Shown: positions 17,352-26,745, counted from the first letter of the stretch. The stretch: 61,596 bases of DNA from SICU01 sp038045445 (GCA_038045445.1 JBBSYC010000003.1:1-61596); one strand, 5' to 3'. Notes: generated by a model not told the origin, from the letters alone. Numbers and translations: made by a program.

Positions 17352-18095
17352 ATGGAACTTCTGTCTTCAATGCTTATCATAAAGATAGCATTTGCCTGGA
17401 CTTTTTTATTTACCATATTTCTGTTATTATTTAGACAAAGATTCATTGATTTAGGAAACAATAAAAATAAAATACTAAACAATAAAACAAAAATGTATAT
17501 ATTTATTATTTTCACTATTCCCATAATAATCTCTACTTTATATCTATCTATTACAACAGTAAGTGAAAATATAGTTTCTGTAACAAAGGGACCTGTTCAT
17601 TGGCATGCGGACTATGAAGTCTGGGCATGTGGAGAGAAGCTCGATTTAATAGACCCAAAGTTTCCAAGAAATAAAATAGGCACACCACTCCTTCATGAAC
17701 ACAACGATGATAGAATCCATGTTGAGGGAACAGTAAAGAATCTTGAATCTGTATCCTTATCAGAATATTTTAAAGTTATAGGAGGACTTTTATCAGAAGA
17801 TAATCTAACATATCAAACAAATGAAAAAATAGTTTCATACCAAAACAGTCAAAAATGCTCGGATAATAGCAATGGTAAAATCAAGGTATATGTAAACGGA
17901 AATAAAATAGATGATTATGAAAATTACTTAATCTACCCCGATTCATACGCACCTCCTGGAGATTGCATAATAATAGAGTTCTCATCAAAAGAATCTGAAG
18001 AAACGGATAGGCTATGTTCCAGCTGGAAATCAAAAGGCTGGATATATAAAGAGTTTAAGAGAAAAGAGAAAACAATTGGTGAAAAGATGTGGTAG
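17352..18095 (+). CDS. membrane-anchored extracytoplasmic protein with His-rich motif
   Basis: 247 residues. Two hydrophobic segments (about 5-27 and 47-70) anchor a soluble domain that probably faces outward. This domain has a His/Asp cluster (GPVHWHADYEVWACGEK; then LLHEHNDDRIHVEG), suggesting metal binding, and Cys residues that could pair. Proteins with this HWHAD/HEH signature occur in other archaea, with no known function that I can name. The 3' end overlaps the CcdA-like gene by 7 bp, so this protein may be a partner or substrate in extracytoplasmic thiol or metal chemistry. Confidence 0.75.
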   Translation: MELLSSMLIIKIAFAWTFLFTIFLLLFRQRFIDLGNNKNKILNNKTKMYIFIIFTIPIIISTLYLSITTVSENIVSVTKGPVHWHADYEVWACGEKLDLIDPKFPRNKIGTPLLHEHNDDRIHVEGTVKNLESVSLSEYFKVIGGLLSEDNLTYQTNEKIVSYQNSQKCSDNSNGKIKVYVNGNKIDDYENYLIYPDSYAPPGDCIIIEFSSKESEETDRLCSSWKSKGWIYKEFKRKEKTIGEKMW

Positions 18096-18796
18096 CAGGT
18101 TTTTCTCTTCCAACATTAAGCACAGTTGTTGCAACAGCAGTAGTTGACTCAATAAATCCCTGCGCAATGGGAGTCCTTATTCTTCTTGTCTCAACATTAA
18201 TAATGACAAGAAGAAAACAGTATATGTTAAAAATAGGCATGTTGTATATAGGAGCAGTATTTCTCACATACTTTGCATTTGGTCTAGGGTTGATAGCATT
18301 TCTTTCATCAATTCCTCAAATAATCTCAGAATACATCTCAATTACAGTCGGAACAATAGTGGTTTTTGCAGGATTAGTTGAAATAAAAGACTATTTTTGG
18401 TATGGAAAAGGACCAAGTTTGGCAATAAATGCGAAATATGTCTCTAAAATAAAAGAAAAAATGACAAGAATTTCATTAGGAACAGTTGTCTTTTTAGGGA
18501 TATTTGTGGCTGCAGTAGAACTTCCTTGCACAGGAGGACCTTACTTGGCGATAACCCTATTACTTTCTCAACAATTCAACATGATCTCATTTTTTATGCT
18601 GATAGTCTACAACTTAATATTTGTCATGCCTCTGATAATAATACTTATTATGGTAATGTTTGGCTGGAAAATACAAAAAATACAAAACTGGAAACAAACA
18701 AATAAAGCATATATGAGGCTTGCAACAGGAATTCTGCTTATAATACTTGGTTGGCTTTTGATATTGATGGCCAATGGAACAATTAACTTAAATTAA
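18089..18796 (+). CDS. CcdA/DsbD-type transmembrane thiol transporter
   Basis: 235-residue protein with six membrane helices arranged as two repeats. The redox cysteines sit in the family motifs DSINPCAMGVL (first helix) and VELPCTGGPY (fourth helix), as in CcdA, which moves electrons from cytoplasmic thioredoxin to outside proteins. Start is GTG 18089 overlapping the preceding gene; GGTGAAAAG upstream is a plausible ribosome site. Context: co-translated with a His-rich extracytoplasmic protein containing Cys, then a P-type ATPase. Cytochrome c genes are not seen nearby. Confidence 0.85.
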   Translation: MVAGFSLPTLSTVVATAVVDSINPCAMGVLILLVSTLIMTRRKQYMLKIGMLYIGAVFLTYFAFGLGLIAFLSSIPQIISEYISITVGTIVVFAGLVEIKDYFWYGKGPSLAINAKYVSKIKEKMTRISLGTVVFLGIFVAAVELPCTGGPYLAITLLLSQQFNMISFFMLIVYNLIFVMPLIIILIMVMFGWKIQKIQNWKQTNKAYMRLATGILLIILGWLLILMANGTINLN

Positions 18797-18835
18797 TCAC
18801 CCAGGTTTTTATACTAAACAATATTCAAAGAAACA

Positions 18836-21517
18836 ATGGGTAATGATACATATTCTCTTGAATCAAACAAAACAATAGTATCCCTAGAATCAGACAAATC
18901 AAATGGCTTAAGTGAAGAAACAGCAAATAATAGGTTAAAAGATTTCGGTCTCAATGAAATAAAAAAGGAAAGCAATGTTCACCCAATAAAATTGTTCATA
19001 AGCCAGTTCAAAAGTTTCATAATCTATATCCTTATTTTTGCGCTTGTCTTTTCAGTCATAGTCAAAGAGTATATCGATGCAACCGCAATATTTGCAATAT
19101 TAATAATAAATGCTGTCTTAGGATTCGTACAGGAATATAAAGCTGAAAAATCCATTGAAGCTTTGCAAAAGTTATCATCTTTGAAAGCAAGAGTAATAAG
19201 AAACAGAGAGTTAAAAGAAATAGACTCCATATTTTTAGTTCCTGGAGATATAGTTGTCCTTGAAGAAGGAGATAAAGTACCTGCAGATGGGAGAATAATT
19301 GAGAGCTATTCCTTGCATGCATTGGAATCCTCATTGACTGGAGAATCATCTCCTTCGTCAAAGAACAGCAGTGCGTTAGAAGGAAATTTAGTAATAAATG
19401 ACCAGAAAAACATGGTCTTTTCAGGAACGCTTATAACAAAAGGAAGAGGACTCTTTATAATAACGGCAACAGGAATGCATACGGAATTAGGAAAGATAGC
19501 CCATTTACTCACAGATGTAAAAAAAGAGCAAACTCCATTGCAGAAAAAACTTGATGTATTCGGTAGGTATGTAGGTTATGGTGTACTGATAATATCGGCA
19601 ATAATATTTATCATAGGATTTTTACGTGAAAACCTTCTTGCAGAATTACTTGCCGGAGAGTACTCAAGGTTTTTGACACATTCAAAAGAATGGCTTATTA
19701 CTGCAGTTGCTCTCGCAGTGGCAGCTGCTCCCGAAGGTCTACCTGCAGTTGTAACAATCTCTCTGGCAATAGGGGTCAAAAGAATGTTGAAAAAAAAATC
19801 GCTAATAAGAAAACTCCCTTCAGTAGAAACATTGGGAGAAACAAATGTTATTTGCTGTGACAAAACAGGAACATTAACTAAAAACGAGATGACTGTAAGA
19901 AACATATTTGTTAATAACAACAATTATAATGTAAGTGGTGAGGGATATTCTACAAACGGAACAATCTCATTATATGGAAAGCCATTTACAGAAAAAGAAC
20001 ATTTAATCTTAAAAATAGGAGCTTTATGCAACAACGCATTCTTGCGTATTAATTCAAATAATGTATCAATGACAGGAGACCCAACAGAAGCATCCTTATT
20101 GGTAAGTGCAACAAAGGCAGGAATAGATCTCCAAATTCTAAGAAACCTTTATCCAAAAATTGATGAGTTCCCTTTTGAATCAGAAAGAAAAATGATGAGC
20201 ACATTCCATAAAGAAAAAAACAATATCTTGATGTATACAAAAGGTGCTCCAGAAAGAGTTCTGTCAAAGTGCAGTTATATTTTACATAATAATAAAATAA
20301 TAAAACTAAACACTGAGATAAAAAATAAAATCCTTGAACAAAATAAAATTTATGCAAATCAAGCATTAAGAGTATTAGGATTCGCATATAAGAATATCAA
20401 AAACCAAAAAGACAAAACAGAGGATAATTTAATATTTGTAGGACTACAAGGAATGATTGACCCTCCTAAAAAAGAGATTAAAGAGTATATTGCAAGCTCA
20501 AAAAAAGCAGGAATAAGAGTCATAATGATTACTGGGGATAACATCAATACCGCCTCTGCAGTCGCAAGGGAGATAGGTTTAACCGGAGAAAGTATAGAAG
20601 GTTCGTACTTTGCCCAATTAGGAGAAATAGAAAAAAAACAATTAATAAAAACAACTAATATATTTGCAAGGGTAGAGCCAGCTCATAAATTAGAGATTGT
20701 AAATTTGCTTCAACAGTCAGGTTCTGTTGTCGCAATGACTGGTGATGGTGTCAATGACGCACCCGCATTAAAGAAAGCTGATCTTGGGATTGCAATGGGT
20801 ATGAAAGGAACAGATGTATCTCAAGAAGCAAGTGATATGGTTCTACAAGATGATAACTTTTCTACAATCGTGTCCGCAATTGAAGAGGGTAGGGGGATAT
20901 ATACAAATATATTATCTTTTGTTAAATACCTCATATCTTCAAATCTCGCAGAGATAATGATAGTAGCAATAGCAATTTTATTCGGCCTTCCACTTCCATT
21001 AACAGCACTAATGCTTCTATGGATAAATCTTGTAACGGATGGATTTCCAGCACTAGCATTGAGTCTTGACCCCTATCCTAAAGGGCTTATGGATAGACCT
21101 CCTAGAGTAAAGAATGAACCATTGATAACGAAGGCAAGGGCATTCAATGTACTTTATATGTCCTCATTGATAGCTGCGGGAGTTTTGAGTCTATTTATAT
21201 GGGGCCTTAAAACTTATGACGGTGAAATGCATGCACAGACAATTGCATTTACATCAATAGTCCTTCTTGAGCTCGTGAGAGTTTATTCTATAAGAGCAGA
21301 ATCAAAAGTACCAATGTTCGGCAACTTTTGGCTGATAGGGGCAGTTATTGTGTCATTTGGATTACAATTAATGGTAATCTATACTCCGTTAAGCAAAGTG
21401 TTCAATACAGTAGCTTTATCAACAAAAGACTGGTTGTCAATCATAATAGTAATTGCAATAGTTTTGATTCTAAACATTTTAACGATTTTCGTGCAAAAAC
21501 TGCTAAACAAAAAATAG
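18836..21517 (+). CDS. Ca2+-type P-type ATPase (P2A)
   Basis: Cation pump of 893 residues. The actuator loop LTGESSP, the membrane motif PEGLP (near residue 299), the phosphorylated Asp342 in DKTGTLTKNEMTV, KGAPERVL, TGDN and the hinge TGDGVNDAPALKKAD (near 636) are all intact. PEGLP in M4 and NLVTDGFPALAL in M6 resemble SERCA/PMR1 Ca2+ pumps. The N-terminal cation-ATPase domain (SNGLSEETANNRLKDFGLNEI) and ten membrane helices are present. Likely exports Ca2+ or Mn2+. It has its own upstream gap of 39 bp and follows the CcdA-like gene. Confidence 0.93.
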   Translation: MGNDTYSLESNKTIVSLESDKSNGLSEETANNRLKDFGLNEIKKESNVHPIKLFISQFKSFIIYILIFALVFSVIVKEYIDATAIFAILIINAVLGFVQEYKAEKSIEALQKLSSLKARVIRNRELKEIDSIFLVPGDIVVLEEGDKVPADGRIIESYSLHALESSLTGESSPSSKNSSALEGNLVINDQKNMVFSGTLITKGRGLFIITATGMHTELGKIAHLLTDVKKEQTPLQKKLDVFGRYVGYGVLIISAIIFIIGFLRENLLAELLAGEYSRFLTHSKEWLITAVALAVAAAPEGLPAVVTISLAIGVKRMLKKKSLIRKLPSVETLGETNVICCDKTGTLTKNEMTVRNIFVNNNNYNVSGEGYSTNGTISLYGKPFTEKEHLILKIGALCNNAFLRINSNNVSMTGDPTEASLLVSATKAGIDLQILRNLYPKIDEFPFESERKMMSTFHKEKNNILMYTKGAPERVLSKCSYILHNNKIIKLNTEIKNKILEQNKIYANQALRVLGFAYKNIKNQKDKTEDNLIFVGLQGMIDPPKKEIKEYIASSKKAGIRVIMITGDNINTASAVAREIGLTGESIEGSYFAQLGEIEKKQLIKTTNIFARVEPAHKLEIVNLLQQSGSVVAMTGDGVNDAPALKKADLGIAMGMKGTDVSQEASDMVLQDDNFSTIVSAIEEGRGIYTNILSFVKYLISSNLAEIMIVAIAILFGLPLPLTALMLLWINLVTDGFPALALSLDPYPKGLMDRPPRVKNEPLITKARAFNVLYMSSLIAAGVLSLFIWGLKTYDGEMHAQTIAFTSIVLLELVRVYSIRAESKVPMFGNFWLIGAVIVSFGLQLMVIYTPLSKVFNTVALSTKDWLSIIIVIAIVLILNILTIFVQKLLNKK

Positions 21518-21552
21518 AAGCCTTTTTAAACCGATTTTTGTTCAGTGCAACA

Positions 21553-21861
21553 ATGGGAGTAGTAAGAATAAAACTAAGTAGCATTGACATAGGTCAGTTA
21601 AACTCAGTTATAGACATGATTAAGGATCTATCTAACAAATCAGGGATAAACATGCGCGGACCTATTCCTTTACCAACAAGGCATATGAAAATAACCACAA
21701 GAAAGTCTCCTTGTGGAAACGGTACAGCCACATTTGACCGGTTTGAGATGAGAGTCCATAAGAGAATCATAGATATCCCTGCTCAAGACAGAATATTAAG
21801 ACCCTTAATGATGCTGAAGATTCCTAGAAGTGTACAAATAAAGATAGATATCAAAGAATAA
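21553..21861 (+). CDS. rps10: 30S ribosomal protein uS10
   Basis: 102-residue small-subunit protein of the S10 family. RIKLSSIDIGQLNSVIDMI, GPIPLPTRHMKI and VHKRIIDIPAQDRILR are conserved landmarks. The start at ATG 21553 matches the family; the longer open frame upstream overlaps the ATPase gene and is not real. In many archaea S10 follows EF-1A, but here EF-1A is about 7 kb away on the opposite strand, so that pairing has been broken. Confidence 0.96.
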   Translation: MGVVRIKLSSIDIGQLNSVIDMIKDLSNKSGINMRGPIPLPTRHMKITTRKSPCGNGTATFDRFEMRVHKRIIDIPAQDRILRPLMMLKIPRSVQIKIDIKE

Positions 21862-21891
21862 GCTTATAATTACAGTTTAATTTTAGTCATA

Positions 21892-22914
21892 ATGAAAAGA
21901 GTTGCTGTTATTGGAGGCGGTTTTGCCGGAGCAAATGTAGCTAAGAAATTGCAAAATTACTGCAATTTAACTCTAATAGATACAGAAGATTTCTTTGAAT
22001 ATACTCCTGGAATATTAAGAGTGCTTGTTGAACCCGAACATTACAAGAAACTACATGTGAGACATAAAGAATATCTAAAAAAAGCCAAAGTAATTGTGGG
22101 ACATGTAAAGAAAGTAAATGATAAAACCGTATTGTTAAACAACGGAAAAGAAATAAATTATGATTATTTAGTCATAGCCTCCGGAAGCAATTACAATAGC
22201 CCAATAAAAGAAGAAGATATTTTTTTCGCGACAAGAGTCAAGCATCTTCTTGAAGCACAAGAAAAAATAAATAAATCAAAAAGAATATCTATAGTCGGTG
22301 GGGGCATTGTGGGGGTAGAATTAGTAGCAGAATTGGCTACCCATTACAATGATAAAAAAATATCTTTAATACATTCAGGAGATAAATTACTTGAAAGGAA
22401 TAGCACAAAAACTCAAGATTATGCTACTAATTTTTTAAAAAATAGAGGAGTAGAAATAATACTAAACGAAAGAATTATTGATAAAAATAACAAGAAACTA
22501 AAAGGCGAAAGTGGAAAAGAATATCCCTATGATTTAGTTTTCTTCACAGTGGGCATAAAACCAAATATCTCTTTTATGAATAAAAGATTTGTAAAAAAAG
22601 GGATAATAGTCAATAATTATTTACAAATTCCTGAAAAGAATAATATCTTTGTCGCAGGAGATGTATCTGATATAGTCGAAGAAAAAACTGCACAAACCGC
22701 AGAAAAGCACGCAAATATTGTTTCAAATAATATTCTTGCATTAATTAATCACAAAAAAATGAAGGAATATAAATCAAAGAAAGGGCTCATGGTAATAAGC
22801 CTTGGGAAGTATTCTGGCATAATTGAATATGAGAGTTTTGTTTTAACAGGATTGATTCCAGCAATTTTAAAGTCCTGTATTGAAAAGATGGTTATGTCTA
22901 AGTTCAAAGCCTAA
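21892..22914 (+). CDS. FAD/NAD(P)-dependent oxidoreductase, NDH-2/FSP1-like
   Basis: 340-residue flavoprotein with two dinucleotide folds: FAD-binding GGGFAGANVAKKL at the N-terminus and NAD(P)-binding GGGIVGVELVAELA near residue 140. FVAGDVSDI near residue 258 is the second FAD contact. There is no redox-active CxxxxC pair, so it is not a disulfide reductase. The family includes type II NADH dehydrogenases and AIFM2/FSP1 quinone reductases; the C-terminus (GLIPAILKSCIEKMV) could touch the membrane. The physiological acceptor cannot be told. TATA-like AGCTTATAATTAC precedes it. Confidence 0.87.
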   Translation: MKRVAVIGGGFAGANVAKKLQNYCNLTLIDTEDFFEYTPGILRVLVEPEHYKKLHVRHKEYLKKAKVIVGHVKKVNDKTVLLNNGKEINYDYLVIASGSNYNSPIKEEDIFFATRVKHLLEAQEKINKSKRISIVGGGIVGVELVAELATHYNDKKISLIHSGDKLLERNSTKTQDYATNFLKNRGVEIILNERIIDKNNKKLKGESGKEYPYDLVFFTVGIKPNISFMNKRFVKKGIIVNNYLQIPEKNNIFVAGDVSDIVEEKTAQTAEKHANIVSNNILALINHKKMKEYKSKKGLMVISLGKYSGIIEYESFVLTGLIPAILKSCIEKMVMSKFKA

Positions 22915-22946
22915 ATGCTTAAATAAACTGATTATAAAATCTAATA

Positions 22947-23333
22947 ATGGAATACAAAGAGTATGCTGAAAAAAGTAAAAGAACATGTCCTAATTTGCAA
23001 GATAATCTAAGAAAGGGTTTGGCAGATGAGATGCATATGGTTATAGGAATCTCCACCGAAGCAGGAGAGCTATTAGACGCTTATAAAAAACATTTCGCAT
23101 ATGGAAAGAACCTTGATAAAATAAATGTTGAAGAGGAAATAGCAGATATAATGTGGTATATCTCAAATCTTTGCAGGATATTAGAGATTAGTTTTGAAGA
23201 TATACTTCAAAAGAACATTGACAAATTAAAAGCCAGATTCCCTGAAAAATTTGATGAACTTAAAGCATTAAAAAGGAACCTTGAGATTGAAAGAAAAATA
23301 TTAGAAGGAAATAAATCCTTGTCTACTAATTAA
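22947..23333 (+). CDS. MazG-like nucleotide pyrophosphohydrolase
   Basis: 128-residue single-domain member of the all-alpha NTP-PPase superfamily. The Mg2+-binding residues appear as EAGELLD (near residue 35) and EEEIADIMWYI (near 60). These enzymes hydrolyse (d)NTPs to monophosphates. Because a ThyX homologue and thymidylate kinase follow, a role in supplying dUMP from dUTP or dCTP pools is plausible, but this is inferred from context. Confidence 0.88.
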   Translation: MEYKEYAEKSKRTCPNLQDNLRKGLADEMHMVIGISTEAGELLDAYKKHFAYGKNLDKINVEEEIADIMWYISNLCRILEISFEDILQKNIDKLKARFPEKFDELKALKRNLEIERKILEGNKSLSTN

Positions 23334-23339
23334 CATGAA

Positions 23340-23483
23340 ATGGTTTCTGGTCAATTCCATTCTACAGGACATTTATACACTCTCGGAGAACTTGAGAGAA
23401 TGTTTAATAACAATAATAATGAAGTAGAAACATGGACAAGAATTTCCTGGCAATTTATCAAAGATTATTTGAGTAAATTGTAA
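23340..23483 (+). CDS. small hypothetical protein, 47 residues
   Basis: Frame from ATG 23340 to TAA 23483 in the gap between the mazG-like and thyX genes. The product (VSGQFHSTGHLYTLGELER at its start, later WTRISWQFIKDYLSKL) has ordinary composition and a helical C-terminus. A second ATG at 23335 opens a different short frame. I see no known family. The location, 6 bp after the upstream stop, supports co-transcription. Confidence 0.4.
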   Translation: MVSGQFHSTGHLYTLGELERMFNNNNNEVETWTRISWQFIKDYLSKL

Positions 23484-23505
23484 TTATATACTTTACAAAA
23501 CCTAT

Positions 23506-24891
23506 TTGTTTTTAAATAAAACACTTCAATTCGAGATAGTGGGAGATGATTTAATTTCTAGATTAAAGCATACGTCTGTTAATCTGTCAAGTGGAGGAGA
23601 AGTAATTGTGCTTGATACCGGAGCAGTTATAGATTGTGAAGCCGAAGCAATGTTACAAGCACTACACTCTCGTTCAACTGGAGGCCTTAGATCTCATCTT
23701 GAAGTTTTGGCTCAAAAAGGAGCAGATAGATTTATGGAAAAATTTTATGTGGGATATGGACATAAATCAATAGGAGATTGTGGAACAACCACAGTATTTG
23801 TAGAAGGAGTATCTATATTGGCGGCAAAGGCCATACAAGACAGCCCCCTTTATTCAGGTCAAGAAGCATCTACAAGATATATTGATTTTTCAAACCAACC
23901 ATTCATAGACCCAACAAGAACTCCGACGGGAGCAAATTTGTTAGAATCACAAAGAAAAATTTATTTTGAGGCACAAGAGCCGACGAGAACAAAACTAAGA
24001 AAACAATTTCCAAGAGCAGAAGGAGAAGATGAAAAAGATTATGAGAAAGCAATCTCCGCAAGAGCTTTTGATATAACAAGAAGTTTACTTCCTTCAGGAG
24101 CATCTACAAATTTGGCTTGGCACACGAATTTGCGCCAAGCTGCAGATAGAATTCTATTATTAAGACATCATCCTCTTCCAGAAGTAAGAGAAATAGCCAA
24201 ATGTTTAGAAGAAGCTCTTAAGTCTCGTCATCCAAACTCATTCGGACATGAAAGATACCCTGAAACTGAAGCATATCAAGATGTAGTATCTGGAGGATAT
24301 CTTTTCCACAACCCTACAAGCCCCATTGAACCAGTTGTTGACTTTGGAAAAATTGATAGGGGAGAATTAGAAAGATTCAGAAGCCTACTAAATAAAAGAC
24401 CTAAAAAAACAGAAATTCCCAGATATGTTTCCCAAGCAGGAGTTTTAACTGCAGAATTTCAACTAGACTTCGGTTCATTTAGAGATATTCAAAGGCACAG
24501 AGCAATAAATCAAAGAATGCCCTTAGTTACTGCAGATTTAGGATTCAATTTATGGTATTTGCAAAACTTACCTGAAGAAATAACTGCTAGGCTCCCAGAA
24601 CACTTAAGAAGAATAGGGGAAGGGATTATTAACCTCAGAATACCTAAGGAGTTGGCACAGTATTTCTTACCTATGGGGTATAATGTTTCAAATAGATTCA
24701 CAGGTGACATTCCAGCCTCTGTTTATATGATAGAGTTGAGAGACACAAGATTTGTTCATCCTACGTTACAAAGAGTAGCACACCACATAGGAAACCAAAT
24801 AGCTGACACCTTAGAAATTCCTCTTCATAGAGACTCAGAACCTGGAAGATTTGACATCGGGAGAGGTAAACACGATATTACTTTAAGATAA
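23506..24891 (+). CDS. thyX: two-domain ThyX-like thymidylate synthase homologue
   Basis: 461 residues, about twice the size of classical flavin-dependent thymidylate synthase (about 220-250). Two ThyX-like halves are seen. The first contains GHKSIGD and LYSGQEASTRYIDF, equivalent to the Ser/Arg end of the ThyX signature but without RHR. The second contains DIQRHRAINQRMP, the RHR end without the Ser-x-Arg. The signature RHRx7S is thus divided between the halves. Likely reaction: dUMP to dTMP with methylenetetrahydrofolate and FAD, but substitutions leave activity uncertain. The start is probably TTG 23506 or GTG 23539; no upstream ATG fits. It is 1 bp from tmk. Confidence 0.82.
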   Translation: MFLNKTLQFEIVGDDLISRLKHTSVNLSSGGEVIVLDTGAVIDCEAEAMLQALHSRSTGGLRSHLEVLAQKGADRFMEKFYVGYGHKSIGDCGTTTVFVEGVSILAAKAIQDSPLYSGQEASTRYIDFSNQPFIDPTRTPTGANLLESQRKIYFEAQEPTRTKLRKQFPRAEGEDEKDYEKAISARAFDITRSLLPSGASTNLAWHTNLRQAADRILLLRHHPLPEVREIAKCLEEALKSRHPNSFGHERYPETEAYQDVVSGGYLFHNPTSPIEPVVDFGKIDRGELERFRSLLNKRPKKTEIPRYVSQAGVLTAEFQLDFGSFRDIQRHRAINQRMPLVTADLGFNLWYLQNLPEEITARLPEHLRRIGEGIINLRIPKELAQYFLPMGYNVSNRFTGDIPASVYMIELRDTRFVHPTLQRVAHHIGNQIADTLEIPLHRDSEPGRFDIGRGKHDITLR

Positions 24892-24892
24892 A

Positions 24893-25564
24893 ATGGTAAC
24901 TGGAATGTTTGTAGTTTTCGAGGGAGTGGATGGTTCTGGAAAAACTACTCAAATCGGAAATATTGGAAACGCAATAAGAGAATGGAATAAATATCAATCA
25001 ATAGTGTTTGAAAGAGAACCTACATATAAAGCAGGAGAAATAATTCAAAGATTAGTAAGTGAAACAGACCCATTATCTAATGCTGAAGTGATGGCAATAG
25101 GGTTTATAGAAGATCGAAGAGCCCATTATCATGGCCCAATAACAGGAGATATGCAAAATGGAAGAGTTGTTCTATGTGATAGATTTTCAATGTCAACTCT
25201 TGCCTATCAGTCAGTTCAAGGGCAAAAAATGGATGATCTCGTTAAAGCACATTTTCAAAATAAGATAGGTTCTCCAGACATTACATTCTATCTCGGATTA
25301 ACGCCAGAAGAAGCCACCTCAAGAATAAATAAAAGAATATCTGAAATGGGAGGGAAAAGAGAGAAGTTTGAGGAACCAGACTTCATAGAAGAACTTGTTA
25401 AAAAACACGAATTTTTATATGAAGAATCCCAAAAAGATGGAGATATTAAAAGATTGCTTGGAAGAGTTGTGAAAATCAACGCAAAACAAACAATAGAATG
25501 TGTAACAAGAGACATAGTTGAAATATTAAATCCATTCTATCAAGAAAAACAAAAAGTAGCATAA
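24893..25564 (+). CDS. tmk: thymidylate kinase
   Basis: Phosphorylates dTMP to dTDP. 223 residues. The P-loop FEGVDGSGKTTQ (residues 9-20), the DR motif LCDRFSMSTLAYQ (near 100) and a LID region rich in Arg/Lys (NKRISEMGGKREKFE) are visible. The start is 1 bp after the ThyX-homologue stop codon, forming a thymidylate operon together with the MazG-like gene. Confidence 0.93.
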   Translation: MVTGMFVVFEGVDGSGKTTQIGNIGNAIREWNKYQSIVFEREPTYKAGEIIQRLVSETDPLSNAEVMAIGFIEDRRAHYHGPITGDMQNGRVVLCDRFSMSTLAYQSVQGQKMDDLVKAHFQNKIGSPDITFYLGLTPEEATSRINKRISEMGGKREKFEEPDFIEELVKKHEFLYEESQKDGDIKRLLGRVVKINAKQTIECVTRDIVEILNPFYQEKQKVA

Positions 25565-25607
25565 ACAGGCAATATTTAAAAGACAAGAATGTCCTAATTT
25601 TCAAGAA

Positions 25608-25690
25608 GCCCGGATGGCCCAGCGGTTACGGCGCAAGTTTGGAGAACTTGTTTCCTCACGGATTCCCCGGTTCAAATCCGGGTCCGGGCG
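25608..25690 (+). tRNA. tRNA-Ser (anticodon GGA)
   Basis: Folds as a class II tRNA: acceptor GCCCGGA with TCCGGGC, anticodon stem CAAGT/ACTTG around loop TTGGAGA (anticodon GGA), a long variable arm (TTTCC/GGATT), T stem CCCGG/CCGGG with loop TTCAAAT, and discriminator G as expected for Ser. TATA-like AATATTTAAAAG is about 35 nt upstream. No intron and no encoded CCA. It marks the left edge of the variable region. Confidence 0.95.
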
Positions 25691-25794
25691 TACTTTTTAC
25701 CTAAGATAAAATGACGTTTTGAGAAAAGGAGTGTTGAACCTTGTAGACATAAAATGTAGAAACATTTAAATATGTAGTCACATATTATATTATT

Positions 25795-26745
25795 ATGTAC
25801 ATTGAAAAAAGAAAAGTAAACGGTAGAATCCAGTACTATTTAGGACATTCTTTTAGAGAAGGTACCAAAGTTCAGAAAATTAGAAAATATCTCGGGGCAG
25901 ATCTAAATGCTACTGTTCTAAAAGATAGAGAAGAAAAGATGAAAATATTAATTCTGGAAGAAATTAATAGATATAAAATTATTAAAGACCCTTTATCTGA
26001 AAAGCTTTCTGTTAAAGAAATAGAGTTTGTAAAAAGATTAGAGAAAAATATTCCTGTTAAAATTAAACATTTATCTGATGATGAATGGATTGCTTTTTCA
26101 GAATTATTTACTTACAACACAAATGCTATTGAAGGATCAGAACTTAATATTAAAGAAGTAGAAGAAGTCCTTAAAGAGGATAAGTGGCCTAAAAAATCAA
26201 AATTTGATATAGCTGAAGCTTATGGAGTGAACGATGCTATTTCATTCGTTAGAAATACTAAGGAACATATTTCAATTGACTTAATAAAAGAAATTCACAA
26301 GATTATATTCAAAAATTCTAAAGATTTCGCAGGCCAATTAAGAAAACCTGGTGAAGAAGTTGTTGTAATGGGTAAAATAGGAAATATTGTTCATGAGGGT
26401 GCACCTCAAACAAGAGTTGTAGCTCTTCTTAATGAACTTGTCGTCTGGTATAATCAGAATAAATCAAAATACCCAGCTTTAGTTTTAGCAGCAGTAATAC
26501 ATAATCAATTCGAGAACATTCATCCATTTAGAGATGGAAACGGGCGAGTTGGAAGAGTATTGTTAAATAATATTCTAATAAAACACAAACTTCCTCCAAT
26601 TAATATTGATTTTAAAAATAGGGCAGAATATTATCAATCGCTACAAGAATATGAAAAGAATCACAATATCAAACCAACATTGGAACTATTCGTAAAAGAG
26701 TATAAATCACTGAAAAAGATATTGAATAAATCAAAAAGCCCTTGA
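25795..26745 (+). CDS. Fic-family AMPylase-like protein
   Basis: 316 residues. The Fic core has the catalytic motif HPFRDGNGRVGR (residues 243-254) and an N-terminal inhibitory helix TNAIEG (109-114; [S/T]xxxE[G/N]), which makes it a class II Fic with self-inhibition. It probably transfers AMP from ATP to a Ser/Thr/Tyr of a target protein. Residues 1-40 form a separate small module (KRKVNGRIQYYLGHSF... KIRKYLG) that resembles the N-terminus of the giant protein at 41295. No antitoxin gene is adjacent. A hairpin AAAGCCCT/AGGGCTTT overlaps the stop, and repeat copy 1 follows. Confidence 0.9.
   Translation: MYIEKRKVNGRIQYYLGHSFREGTKVQKIRKYLGADLNATVLKDREEKMKILILEEINRYKIIKDPLSEKLSVKEIEFVKRLEKNIPVKIKHLSDDEWIAFSELFTYNTNAIEGSELNIKEVEEVLKEDKWPKKSKFDIAEAYGVNDAISFVRNTKEHISIDLIKEIHKIIFKNSKDFAGQLRKPGEEVVVMGKIGNIVHEGAPQTRVVALLNELVVWYNQNKSKYPALVLAAVIHNQFENIHPFRDGNGRVGRVLLNNILIKHKLPPINIDFKNRAEYYQSLQEYEKNHNIKPTLELFVKEYKSLKKILNKSKSP

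Noticed and set aside
18089..18796. Full DsbD
   Set aside because: Only the central membrane part exists; the two periplasmic domains of DsbD are missing, so CcdA-type is the better name.
21328..21552. N-terminal extension of the uS10 frame
   Set aside because: It overlaps the P-type ATPase gene in another frame; family alignment and the ATG at 21553 set the start.
25795..26745. Fic protein as part of a toxin-antitoxin pair
   Set aside because: No small antitoxin gene is adjacent and the inhibitory helix is within the protein itself (class II), so no separate antitoxin is needed.
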